This document shows, piece by piece, positions 56,649 to 64,000 of a stretch of DNA of 64,000 bases; the first letter of the stretch is position 1, and every line of letters begins with the position of its first letter. This DNA comes from Micromonospora zamorensis. GTDB taxonomy: Bacteria; Actinomycetota; Actinomycetes; Mycobacteriales; Micromonosporaceae. Both the position numbers and the translations under genes were made by a program. The DNA lies in contig NZ_LT607755.1 of assembly GCF_900090275.1 (NCBI RefSeq), positions 1,054,001 to 1,118,000 on the forward strand, in the 5' to 3' direction. The notes under the pieces are model-generated. The model was not told the DNA's origin. It worked only from the letters and a program-made list of their open reading frames with translations, and searched no databases.

Positions 56649-57704
56649 GTGCGCGACACTGGGCTCGTGGATCAACGGCTGAAGGTGCTGTGGTCGCGGC
56701 TTCTGCACCTGCGTTCGAGCGCGGCGGCGTTGGCGGCGGCGTCCGGTGTCCTTGTTGTAGCGGAGCGGCACTCGCGTCTTGTTCGACTGGACCCGCAGAG
56801 CGGGGCGCCGTTATGGGAGCAGGAGGTTGAGGACTGCTGGGGCACTACCGTCGTCGCGGGGGACCGCTGTCTTTATCTGAGCCAGGCTGGTGTCCTGCAT
56901 TGCTTCGACGTGCACAGCGGGCAGCGGACGTGGTCGACACCGAAGCTGCGCCTGCGCCACTACATCAGTGTGAGTGGATCCATCGCTTTTCTGGGCGGGT
57001 GGCGCGGCTACCGTCCGCTGATACGGGTGGATCTGACCAAGGGCGAGCTTCTTCCGGGCCAGTTCCCGGGACCGGCGTCGGACAGCAGCTTGGCCTGGCC
57101 GCTGACCGTACGACTGGACCCGTCGCCGGGCTGCACGGCCGACGCGATCCTCATCGCGACTGCCAAACAGGCGGCACTGTTGCTGTTGGACGCTCGGACC
57201 GGCGTTGCGAGGGGTGAGTGGTCGCTGCCAGCGCCGGTGCACTTTCCCGATTCCGGCATCGCCTTCAGCGCCAGCGAAGACGGCCGTATCGTCTTTCTCA
57301 GCGGTAGGCGCACCGTCATGGCCCTGCATCCGGCCAGTGGCGGCATGGAGATCCTGTGGCGGCACGACCGTGACCTGCCATCGCTGCCCCTGCTCCTCAC
57401 CGGTCGGACGCTGTGGCTGGCTGAAGACGCCGGGGTCACGATCATCGATCTCGACCGCAGTTCCCGTACCGAGGTGACGCACCTCCCGCCGGGTGCTACC
57501 AGTGAGGGTGTCCCCGTCTGCGGAGGTGCACTCTTCGCCCGCGCCGGTAACCAACTCATCATGGTGAACCGGGCCGGGGAAACCTTCGGTTGCGTGCGAC
57601 TGCCGGCACGCATCGATCGGCTACTTGCCGACGGTCGATCCCTGGTACACGCCATCGGCAAAGGCCACCTCACCACGATCGACATCTCGACCACGCCGAC
57701 GTGA
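56649..57704 (+). CDS. PQQ-like beta-propeller protein
   Basis: 351 residues from the GTG at 56649; a GTG at 56667 is an alternative. Repeated propeller blades: SRLVRLDPQSGAPLWEQEV, GVLHCFDVHSGQRTW, ALLLLDARTGVARGEW, TVMALHPASGGMEILW, GVTIIDLDRSS. No signal peptide or cofactor-binding residues can be assigned, so it is probably a structural propeller rather than a quinoprotein dehydrogenase. Confidence 0.75.
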   Translation: MRDTGLVDQRLKVLWSRLLHLRSSAAALAAASGVLVVAERHSRLVRLDPQSGAPLWEQEVEDCWGTTVVAGDRCLYLSQAGVLHCFDVHSGQRTWSTPKLRLRHYISVSGSIAFLGGWRGYRPLIRVDLTKGELLPGQFPGPASDSSLAWPLTVRLDPSPGCTADAILIATAKQAALLLLDARTGVARGEWSLPAPVHFPDSGIAFSASEDGRIVFLSGRRTVMALHPASGGMEILWRHDRDLPSLPLLLTGRTLWLAEDAGVTIIDLDRSSRTEVTHLPPGATSEGVPVCGGALFARAGNQLIMVNRAGETFGCVRLPARIDRLLADGRSLVHAIGKGHLTTIDISTTPT

Positions 57705-57793
57705 GCACAGCTCCCGCTCGGGATCCGGATTTGCCGCCACCCGTGCCTGGCACCCTCCGAACCATCACCCCTCGTGGGTACGCCCAGGCGGCT

Positions 57794-58141
57794 TCAGTCC
57801 TGATCCCCGCATCGGACACCGACGCTTTCTATCTCCCCGCTGCGAACCAGTTCCCGGATCGCTATGGTCATGGCCGACACGCCCGGCTCCGGCACGATCA
57901 GCTGGTCAACGGCCCAGAAGTAACTGCCGTTCGCGACTTCGCCGGTCTTCTTCCAACTCGCAAGCAGGCGGCGGACCTCGTCGACGGTGAAGATCGTCAG
58001 GGCCCAACTGGAGCCGTCAGGAAGATCGACGAAGGCATCCACGTTGGCTAGAGACTCGTTGGTGTCCGTGTGGGGATTGAGAAGGATCCGTGCCACGAAG
58101 GTCGGTTCCGTGATGGTCACGTACGGATCGGTGTTGCCCAT
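57794..58141 (-). CDS. hypothetical protein, immunity-type size
   Basis: 115 residues (MGNTDPYVTITEPTFVARIL). Acidic, mixed alpha/beta with NVDAFVDLPDGSSWALTIFTVDEVRRLLASWKKTGE and a C-terminal VSAMTIAIRELVRSGEIESV. No family recognised. Codon use and composition look coding, and the opposite strand shows nothing better. Confidence 0.6.
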   Translation of the reverse strand: MGNTDPYVTITEPTFVARILLNPHTDTNESLANVDAFVDLPDGSSWALTIFTVDEVRRLLASWKKTGEVANGSYFWAVDQLIVPEPGVSAMTIAIRELVRSGEIESVGVRCGDQD

Positions 58142-58253
58142 GAACGCCCATCATGCCGCACCGAAGTCGAACGTCATCGAGGGATTGTGCGTGCAGTGCG
58201 GTGTAGGTCCGGCGTTGGTCGAGGCGGCTCCGGGATTCGGGCTTGTCAGGCCG

Positions 58254-58581
58254 TCAGGCAGGTGCCGAGGCGCTCCAGAGGCGAAGTGCTCGGTAGCGAA
58301 GCGGCTGGGAGAGTTCGCGCGAGTCCTTCATGTCGGCCAGTACGTCGCGCAGATCCCGGGTCGGCCAGCCGGCGTCCAACCAATCGAGTGCCAGTGTCGG
58401 CCAGTGCTTTCCCCATGCGGTGAGCGCGAACCGCACGAGGGCGGGTAGCCGCCACAGCACGGCGGTCGCGATGAACTGTCCGTTCTCATCGCAGAAAGCG
58501 TTCCAGCACGGCCAACGCTTTACAGCGTTGCCGCAGCCGTCCGATGGTCGGCAATCTGGCGGCTATGTCGTCCGCGGTCAC
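58254..58581 (-). pseudogene. frameshifted hypothetical protein
   Basis: From the GTG at 58581 one frame reads VTADDIAARLPTIGRLRQRC, then KALAVLERFLR, and stops. A second frame continues ENGQFIATAVLWRLPALVRF, then WPTLALDWLDAGWPTRDLRDVLADM, to 58254. The opening resembles a recurrent actinobacterial hypothetical family. Joining the frames needs a one-base change near 58490. Confidence 0.5.
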
Positions 58582-58667
58582 CGGCTGACCCTACTGGCAC
58601 CGCGGCGGCACACATCACCAGCATGATCCGGCCTTCGCAGGCGGTAGGCGGTAGGCGGTGGAGGATC

Positions 58668-59012
58668 ATGTTGGGGATGGGCAGTGTCGTGGAGGTGCGG
58701 AGGCCGGTCGACGTTGCGCAGCTCTGCGCCCGGCTCGGGGATGCGGATGTCAGTCATATCAAAGGCGGTGAGGCCGAACTGGAATGCCCAGCGTGCGAGA
58801 GCGAACTACTCCTCTGCCTGGAGCCTGGGGAATCCACCATCGAACCGGGCCTCTCCTCGGAGTTGGCCAAACGCTTGCATGCCGAGGCCGTGCAGGCGGG
58901 TCGCGAATTCGTGGCTACCTCCCTCACAAAATTGTTCGGCCGTTTCACCTGTCCCGAGTGCCGTACCACGTTCAATATTGCCGATCAGGTGGCAAGCGGT
59001 TTAGCTGAATAA
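58668..59012 (+). CDS. hypothetical protein with paired CxxC motifs
   Basis: 114 residues from the ATG at 58668 with GGAGG upstream. CPAC (about residue 40) and CPEC (about residue 98) could form one zinc site across a helical middle segment (SSELAKRLHAEAVQAGREFVATSL). Overlaps the tail of the GIY-YIG remnant on the other strand by 41 bp. Confidence 0.65.
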   Translation: MLGMGSVVEVRRPVDVAQLCARLGDADVSHIKGGEAELECPACESELLLCLEPGESTIEPGLSSELAKRLHAEAVQAGREFVATSLTKLFGRFTCPECRTTFNIADQVASGLAE

Positions 59013-59533
59013 TGCATGCGTCCTCTTCTGCCGCTGCCCGCTCGGGATAGGCTTGGGATGCCGCGATGACGAATCGCCATCGTGCTCGGTTCCAAAGCGG
59101 TGACGCGGCAGATGCGTCTAGGACTGCTCGCTCGAGTGTCACTGCAGCTTGCCGGTCCTCCGTCACAGCCCATCTGATATGCAGGTCGGCCCAGTGCAAG
59201 GCGTCCTCGCGCCCAAGTCGCCGCGCGCTTGGGCTGGCCTCCGATGAGTTGCTCAAGGTGCTCCTGCACGAAGGTGGCATCGGCAAGGGCCCGATCCAGG
59301 ACGGCTTCTCCCAGCCCACTGACCGCTGCCTTCCCACGGCGGTACACCGTGAGCCGTCCTCGAAGTCCTTGGCCACGTCGCTCGCCGGCCATGCCCACGT
59401 AGACGAGACCGCCTGCTGCCCCTTGCCGAGCGAGGTACACGCCTGGGAGACGCGGCGCCGAGACAGCCGCATCGTGGAAGGGTAGCCACGGCGACCACTT
59501 TGCAAGGGCGGCGACTACGTCGTTGGCAAGCAC
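58972..59533 (-). pseudogene. GIY-YIG-type nuclease split by frameshift
   Basis: From the GTG at 59533 (VLANDVVAALAKW) the first frame holds the GIY-YIG core: LPGVYLARQG, GGLVYVGMAGER, GLRGRLTVYRRGK, VQEHLEQLIGG. The conserved continuation EDALHWADLHIRWAVTEDRQ, then AVTLERAVLDASAASPLWNRARW, lies in another frame ending at 58972. The switch is near 59215. Likely inactive unless the shift is an assembly error. Confidence 0.65.
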
Positions 59534-59653
59534 CGGACCAGCATGCCGCAAGCGCAAAAGAGGCGAACCTCTGGAGGTATCTGACACGAGGACAACCGGC
59601 GGCAGGCCGACGAGAGACCGCAAACCTTTCCCCGCCGGCCTCCCCTCCGGGCG

Positions 59654-60769
59654 CTACTCGTCGTTCACGCTGAACGCTCGAAGCCCAAGGCCTGGTGCCA
59701 GCGCTCCCGCAAGCCAGGTAACACGGTGATCGCCGGCGGCCAGCCCAGCGCGAGCGACCGTGCACCAGTCGTCGCGATCGAGCAGAGAAAGATAGCCGCT
59801 CAGAACGCGCTCTCGTCCGCCCTCGGGCCAAGCTATTCGTTCCGCCGCTGGATGATGTAAATGCTCAGCCAGTTGCGCGGCGATGACGAAACGCTCTACC
59901 GATGGCTCTAGGCGGCCGGCGTGTTCGCAGTGGGCCTCTAGAACGGCGGAGGCGGGCGGGTAGTGCTCGAGCGTGATGCCCGTGCCGCCGCTGTCAGCCA
60001 TGATGGTCAGCAGCAGACCGGTGTGATCGACCAACTCGCTGTCAGGATTCGCTGCGGTGATCGCCTCATGTAGGTGCGCCGCAGCGGCGACCTCTCCGGC
60101 GAAGTAGCGGTTGAGGTAGTCGCCATCACAGGCGCGTCGCAGCATCCATGGCCGCGCTGCGGTGCTGCCGATCGTGCACAGGGACTCCACGACATAGACC
60201 CGTCCCCAGCCCGTGACCCGCTCGGCTAGCCACAGCAATGCGTCCGAGCCGCCGCACCACGACCGCCGTTCGAGCGCGCGGGCGGCCAGTGGGCCGAAGT
60301 AGCCCGACAGCAACCCGATCGTTTTGATCAACTCGATGTCGTCCTCATCCCACACGGTGGTCAGCAACGCCAGACCAACAGTCGCAGCGCACCGATCGGT
60401 CGCGTGCTGGACAAGCCATCGACCGGTCGCTCGGACACGTTCGGCGTCCACGCGACAGGCAGCAGCCGCGATGTGTTCATTGGGATGGATCGGAACATAG
60501 AGGTCATGGAACGCTCCGGCAAGATCGCCTGGAACGGCGGATGGATCGGCGAAATGCGTATCCAAGACGGCGGCGACGTCAGCACCGCTGCGGCGCCGAT
60601 CCTCCGGCTCTCGAGGACGGGACTTCCGACCTCGGTGCTGTCCATCATCCGGATACGGCTCACCGTCACGGAGAAGAGGCGCGTCGGGATCCTCACGATG
60701 CATCCGCAACGCATGATCAAATAACGACAGCTGAGGTCCGAGCAGCCCGGGCTCGGGTGTCACGCTCAC
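59654..60769 (-). CDS. hypothetical helical-repeat protein
   Basis: 371 residues (MSVTPEPGLLGPQLSLFDHALRMHREDPDAPLL). After a polar, Arg-rich linker the body is helical (AACRVDAERVRATGRWLVQHATDRCAATVGLALLTTVW; LIKTIGLLSGYFGPLAARALERR; RRACDGDYLNRYFAGEVAAAA), like HEAT-type repeats. No catalytic motif or export signal. Function unknown. Confidence 0.7.
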   Translation of the reverse strand: MSVTPEPGLLGPQLSLFDHALRMHREDPDAPLLRDGEPYPDDGQHRGRKSRPREPEDRRRSGADVAAVLDTHFADPSAVPGDLAGAFHDLYVPIHPNEHIAAAACRVDAERVRATGRWLVQHATDRCAATVGLALLTTVWDEDDIELIKTIGLLSGYFGPLAARALERRSWCGGSDALLWLAERVTGWGRVYVVESLCTIGSTAARPWMLRRACDGDYLNRYFAGEVAAAAHLHEAITAANPDSELVDHTGLLLTIMADSGGTGITLEHYPPASAVLEAHCEHAGRLEPSVERFVIAAQLAEHLHHPAAERIAWPEGGRERVLSGYLSLLDRDDWCTVARAGLAAGDHRVTWLAGALAPGLGLRAFSVNDE

Positions 60770-61031
60770 CGGCGGACAGAGGACTCGATTCTTTCGATCA
60801 TGTCCGGATCATGCCAGGCACTTCAGCCGACCAGCAACCCCGCGCCGGATTGGTTGACCTCCCGGCCACGTGGCCATCGGGGCGAGTGGGCTATGGCCGA
60901 CGCCGATGAGCACCGCCCGAGGTGACCGGCAGCCGATGGATCAATGCCGCCAGTCGCCTAAGGCGAGGGGAAGGCCGCCCGGCTCGCGGGCCCGACGAGC
61001 GGCAGTCCGGAAGACGACGGATACTCGCCTG

Positions 61032-61205
61032 ATGACTGGACCGGATCTCGACCCCGAACAGTATCCGCCCATCGACCCGCGTGAACCGGTGCCCGACGAC
61101 GTGGGCGTCCTTCTGCCTGGCGCGCCGGACGAACTGCCCGAAGCCCCGGCCGAACCGACGCCAGACGACGGTGGCAACGCCGGCGGCGTGCGCGAGCCGG
61201 CATAG
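61032..61205 (+). CDS. small acidic proline-rich protein
   Basis: 57 residues (MTGPDLDPEQYPPIDPREPVPDDVGVLLPG and a Pro/Glu-rich tail). No structural motif. Short and without a strong ribosome site, so it may not be expressed. Confidence 0.4.
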   Translation: MTGPDLDPEQYPPIDPREPVPDDVGVLLPGAPDELPEAPAEPTPDDGGNAGGVREPA

Positions 61206-61329
61206 ATCCGTCGGCGATCGAGCGCGACACCAGCCCGACCGCCGATGCCGGCGCTCAAGACGTCGGGGCGCCGCCCAGCGGATCCGCATACGCCGCCGGC
61301 TACTGCGAGCCCGGTTTGGGGAGCAAAAC

Positions 61330-61842
61330 ATGCCAATGGGGCTCATCATGGGCATCTACACCGACGCCGGCTCCGGTCGGCACAACGACGTCTGGCCCAA
61401 GACCTGGAGCGTCGACTACCTGCGCGTCTACAAGAAGGACGGCGGCTACCCGGTGTCCTATCAGCGGCTGAAGAACCGGCAGACCGGCCAGTACGTCAAG
61501 GACGACGGCAGCGGCACCGCCAAGTACGTCGCCGCTTCCGGCACCGACCAGTCCGCTCAGTGGGCCGTCGAGAACGTCGACGGCTACGTCCGGCTCAAGA
61601 ACCGCGCCACCGGCAACTACCTCCACGTGGAGAACCAGACTGGCACCGTGCAGACCGGGACGGTGCCCGGCACCTACTGGTCGGCGCAGTGGAGCCAGGA
61701 GTCCGTCGACGGTCACCTACGCCTGAAGAACCGTTGGAAGGGCACCTACGCTCATACCGAGAACATGACCGGCAGCGTCCAGTACGGCGCCGCGCCCGCC
61801 GGCTGGTGGACCAGCCAGTGGACGCTCGAACCCGGCTCCTGA
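61330..61842 (+). pseudogene. 3' fragment of a secreted polysaccharide hydrolase/lyase with trefoil module
   Basis: The fragment begins abruptly with MPMGLIMGIYTDAGSG and DVWPKTWSVDYLRVYKKDGG, which looks like the last strands of a concanavalin-like catalytic jelly roll. A trefoil-like carbohydrate-binding tail follows with three repeats (SYQRLKNRQTGQYV, VRLKNRATGNYLHVE, LRLKNRWKGTYAHTE) and SAQW/SQW ends. No signal peptide or catalytic residues remain. The upstream part is missing and the stop is 18 nt from the att-like repeat, suggesting truncation by the island or an earlier deletion. Confidence 0.55.
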
Positions 61843-61860
61843 CGAACCGCGAGAGCCGCA

Positions 61861-61895
61861 ACCAGCATCCCCCACTCTGAGTTCTCGCAGGTCAA
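61861..61895 (+). repeat. att-like direct repeat, right copy
   Basis: ACCAGCATCCCCCACTCT continuing to GCAGGTCA repeats the tRNA-Val 3' end and flank (50304-50338) with 5 mismatches in 35. It is followed by its own hairpin (61894-61927), as at the left copy. Confidence 0.6.
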
Positions 61896-61927
61896 AGGCC
61901 ATCTCCCGGGTTCGGGAGGTGGCCTTT
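61894..61927 (+). terminator. hairpin after the right att-like repeat
   Basis: AAAGGCCATCTCCC (61894-61907) and GGGAGGTGGCCTTT (61914-61927) form a 14-bp stem with one mismatch and a T-run at the end of the 3' arm, a good intrinsic terminator. Confidence 0.8.
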
Positions 61928-62096
61928 ATGCTGCGCCTGGGTGCCCACCGCTGGCCCGCCGGACGGAGCGGGGATCACCCTGGCGAGGGAGGCCGGCCAC
62001 CAGGTGCGCGGTGCGATGGTCGGGCCACCACCGGCTGTCGCCGGAGGACGAGGAGGCGTCGGTGGCGGCTGTGGCCGCGCAGGGTGAGACTGGGTG

Positions 62097-62213
62097 ATGA
62101 CGATGACGAAGCACGCCGTCCAGGCCGCACGGATGTTCGACGGCGAGCGCCTCGTGGACGGCGGAGTGCTGGTCCTGCTCGACGGCGGCCGCATCGCTCC
62201 CGATGCTGATTAA
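62097..62213 (+). pseudogene. N-terminal fragment of an amidohydrolase
   Basis: 38 codons reading MTMTKHAVQAARMFDGERLV then DGGVLVLLDGGRIAPDAD and a stop. This is the usual N-terminal beta-sandwich of imidazolonepropionase/amidohydrolase proteins, with the rest missing. Confidence 0.5.
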
Positions 62214-62419
62214 GCCAGACGCGCGCCCGGATCCGGACGGCCCACCGGGGTACGACGGGTCAGCATTCACCAGATCAATCCTCGCCGGACACGATAACCC
62301 GGCGATTCGCCCCGCCGCCTCCCCGCCGACGCAATGCATCACGACCGCGACGCTCATAGCCTGTTGGAGCGGCCGGGTCTCGATCTGGACCCCAGCCGCC
62401 TGAGGAGAGAGGCAACGCC

Positions 62420-62929
62420 GTGCGAGCAATCCCGCTGTTCGTCGTGGCACTGGTGCTCTGCGGGTGTACTGCACCAGCCCCGCCCGCCGCCGGCCCGGCC
62501 TCGCCGGCCGGGTCGGCGCCGGTGCCGTCGGCGCCGGCCGCGTCGCCGCCGGTGCCGGCCTTCCAGCAGAGCCTGCCCGGCAGCGCCCGGCGCGAGTGCG
62601 TCGCGGTGCCCGGCGACGCCACGCTGGTGCGCTCGGGCGACTTCATCGCCGGGGACTTTGTGGAGTACCGCCGGCAATGGCATCCTGACCTCGGCCCCGA
62701 CCTGGGCAAGCTGTTCTGGCTGCCGGCCCGCCCCCAGCTCAACGCTGCGCTCACCGTGACCGCGACCTCCGGCGGCCGCACCGAGACCTACAGCGCCGGC
62801 TCGCTGGCGACCAACGACGCCGGGCAGGCGATGTACCCCAGCGGCATCCCGTTGCCGGCCGCCGGAACGTGGAAGCTCGTCGCGCAGGCCGGCGACGGGT
62901 GGGGGTGCTTCGAGCTGACACTGCTCTGA
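62420..62929 (+). CDS. secreted lipoprotein of unknown function
   Basis: 169 residues from the GTG at 62420. Signal peptide with lipobox VLCGC (Cys16), then a Pro/Ala/Ser-rich spacer to about residue 48, then a folded part with two Cys (RRECVAVPG, GWGCFELTLL) and a beta-rich middle (LNAALTVTATSGGRTETYSAG). No family recognised. Confidence 0.7.
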   Translation: MRAIPLFVVALVLCGCTAPAPPAAGPASPAGSAPVPSAPAASPPVPAFQQSLPGSARRECVAVPGDATLVRSGDFIAGDFVEYRRQWHPDLGPDLGKLFWLPARPQLNAALTVTATSGGRTETYSAGSLATNDAGQAMYPSGIPLPAAGTWKLVAQAGDGWGCFELTLL

Positions 62930-62937
62930 CCGGCGTT

Positions 62938-63207
62938 CGGCGCGCGCCCGGGCCCAGCTCAGCGGACAACACCAACGCCAGTCAGCTCCGATCCCAAATG
63001 AACGGCTACGTCAAAGACGGGGCGCTCAACAGCTACCACGTCTCCTGCGCCAGGGCCATCGCCGACATCACCCGGGACCGTGGCCTGGACAAGCGGGCGG
63101 CGCTCATCGCCATCACCACCGCGATCGCCGAAAGCAGCCTGCACAACTACACCGAGCCCAACGACTTGGCGCGGCGGCCGGTGCGATCGAGAGCTGGCGG
63201 GACGTGA
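62938..63207 (+). pseudogene. fragment of a cell-wall hydrolase-like protein
   Basis: The frame reads NTNASQLRSQMNGYVKDGAL and KRAALIAITTAIAESSLHNYTEPND, reminiscent of the lytic-enzyme domain of phage-type peptidoglycan hydrolases, then loses similarity and ends. No start or signal is present. Confidence 0.4.
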
Positions 63208-63397
63208 CCCGCATCAGCAGCAGGAAGGCCGCTCGGCATCTCCGAAGTCGAGTCCAGCGATCCGGTAGGAAGGCCGCGCTGGCGTGCTCGATGAGCGCCA
63301 AATAACACCCGGTACCGACAAGTCAACCCGCCGTGATTTGGGCAATCGGCATCAAGGGCCGGCTGCCGCCCTGGCGCATCCGGGCTGACGCTCTACA

Positions 63398-63415
63398 TTG
63401 ACATCTGACGTCATG
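63398..63415. promoter_or_regulatory. TTGACA and partial TCnGAYRTCnGA dyad
   Basis: TTGACATCTGACGTCATG combines a consensus -35 hexamer with a 10-of-12 match to the regulon operator (63404-63415), about 50 bp before the start at 63466. The core TGACGTCA is a perfect palindrome by itself. No good -10 at 17 nt, so this is tentative. Confidence 0.35.
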
Positions 63416-63465
63416 TGCTAATTGTGCTGATAGCTTGGCTCGTCGGCGTCCCCAAGGGAGTGCAC

Positions 63466-64000
63466 ATGCCCAACGTGGCCCTCATCGCCGGCCCGGTAGT
63501 CGACCTGGCTTCCGCTGCGTCGGCCCTGGCAGCCACCGGCCTACAGGTCGTCAGCGCAGGCAACGTCTTCCGCCAACACGTGCAGCAGCAGACTCCGCTG
63601 GGCGAAGAGGCGAACGGGTATATGCAGGCCGGACATCTTGTCCCGGATGAGCTGATGGTCGGAGTGGTCGCTGAAGCCCTAGCCAACGTCGACGGCGGCT
63701 GGGTGCTGTACAACTTCCCTCGCAAGATCCGTCAGGCCGAGTTGCTGACGCAGAGCGGTCACGGGCCCGACACAGTGATCGAGCTCGTCCTGACTGAGGA
63801 CCAACTCCGTCTCGCCGTTCACCGCCGGGTAGAACGACGGATAGAACTGGACCCCCAGCAAGCCGAGCGACGCCAGGAACTCCTGCTCATGTACACGCAT
63901 TCACAAGAGAACCACCAAGAGCAGATCGAGCCGTTGCGCGCCTATTACCGGACCCACGGCCTGTTGCAAACCGTCAGTGGCTTCGGCGACCTCGAAGACG
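63466..64000 (+). CDS. adenylate kinase-like protein lacking the P-loop (partial)
   Basis: Open to the window end, at least 178 residues. ATG at 63466 with AAGGGAG upstream. Starts MPNVALIAGPVVDLASAASA, where adenylate kinases have GxPGxGKGT: the Walker A lysine and glycines are gone. The rest follows the fold: FRQHVQQQTPLGEEANGYMQ, AGHLVPDELMVGVVAEAL, GWVLYNFPRKIRQAELL, VIELVLTEDQL, then a C-terminal EQIEPLRAYYRTHGLLQTVSG. The LID domain seems absent. Probably a nucleotide-kinase-derived protein without kinase activity, possibly regulatory. Confidence 0.7.
   Translation, partial: MPNVALIAGPVVDLASAASALAATGLQVVSAGNVFRQHVQQQTPLGEEANGYMQAGHLVPDELMVGVVAEALANVDGGWVLYNFPRKIRQAELLTQSGHGPDTVIELVLTEDQLRLAVHRRVERRIELDPQQAERRQELLLMYTHSQENHQEQIEPLRAYYRTHGLLQTVSGFGDLED

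Noticed and set aside
50318..61860. Active integrative element or prophage
   Set aside because: No integrase, relaxase, replication or structural phage gene was found, and several genes are broken.
63404..63415. Seventh member of the TCnGAYRTCnGA regulon
   Set aside because: Only 10 of 12 positions match, the gene behind it is unrelated to glycans, and the core TGACGTCA can arise by chance; kept only as a tentative site.
1..64000. CRISPR array or rRNA operon
   Set aside because: No regularly spaced repeats and no rRNA-like sequence were seen; the repeats present are single duplications or protein-module copies.

Overview
The window comes from a high-GC, sporulating actinomycete, most likely a Micromonospora-type genus. 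The evidence is GC-rich codon use, many GTG starts, an SsgA-like sporulation gene, and large secreted glycosidases carrying ricin-type and F5/8C carbohydrate-binding modules. This placement is inferred from style, not from a marker gene.

Positions 1 to about 46,250 form one functional locus that reads as a complete programme for dismantling animal-type sialylated, fucosylated and sulfated O-glycans (mucin-like glycans). Secreted enzymes are a sialidase (1-1204), a GH35 beta-galactosidase (1535-3877), a GH31 enzyme resembling alpha-N-acetylgalactosaminidases (5049-7826), three architecturally different GH20 hexosaminidases (7902-10250, 15848-18280, 26161-28431), a GH36-like enzyme (23452-26142), a GH29 fucosidase (28460-31243) and a GH95 fucosidase (31334-34123). 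A one-step sulfatase (21231-22643) sits behind a TauABC/SsuABC-type importer (18610-21202). Intracellular catabolism is present for three of the released sugars. GalNAc is covered by a LacC-like kinase, an AgaS-like SIS protein and a GatY-like aldolase (11740-14483), with a ROK regulator opposite. Fucose is represented by an L-fuconolactonase-like amidohydrolase (34416-35270). Sialic acid has a full nan operon (36915-46252): a Dpp/Sat-type ABC importer with a fused permease-ATPase, a sialate lyase-like aldolase, a ROK ManNAc kinase, the NanE epimerase and a CE7 esterase.

Two regulatory networks can be read from the DNA. A 12-bp palindrome TCnGAYRTCnGA occurs as perfect copies at 1260, 11387, 34287, 36827 and 36834, with weaker copies at 18456, 34318 and 63404. 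It lies before the sialidase, the beta-helix/GH20 operon, the GH20/ABC divergent pair, the GH95-GH29-GH20-GH36 operon and the nan operon. Two FadR-type (GntR/FCD) regulators at 35321-35992 and 36046-36777 are candidate readers. A second signal, TTGCATC/GATGCAA, sits before the deoR gene (4064-4080) and near the GH35 and GH31 starts.

Positions 46,330-50,195 look like core chromosome: Rrf2 and AraC regulators, an SDR, an SsgA-like protein and a PGPGW membrane protein. They are followed by tRNA-Val(CAC) at 50246-50317. The 3' end of the tRNA and its downstream flank recur imperfectly at 61861-61895, bracketing about 11.5 kb of accessory genes (SMI1/KNR4-like, HAF repeat, HEAT/PQQ-like, zinc ribbons, GIY-YIG). 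At least four of these genes carry frameshifts, and no integrase is visible. The stretch after the second repeat contains gene fragments, a lipoprotein and, at the window end, an adenylate-kinase-like protein that has lost its P-loop.

Limits: no database search was run. Substrate assignments within glycosidase families, the identity of the regulators bound to each operator, and the island interpretation are inferences.
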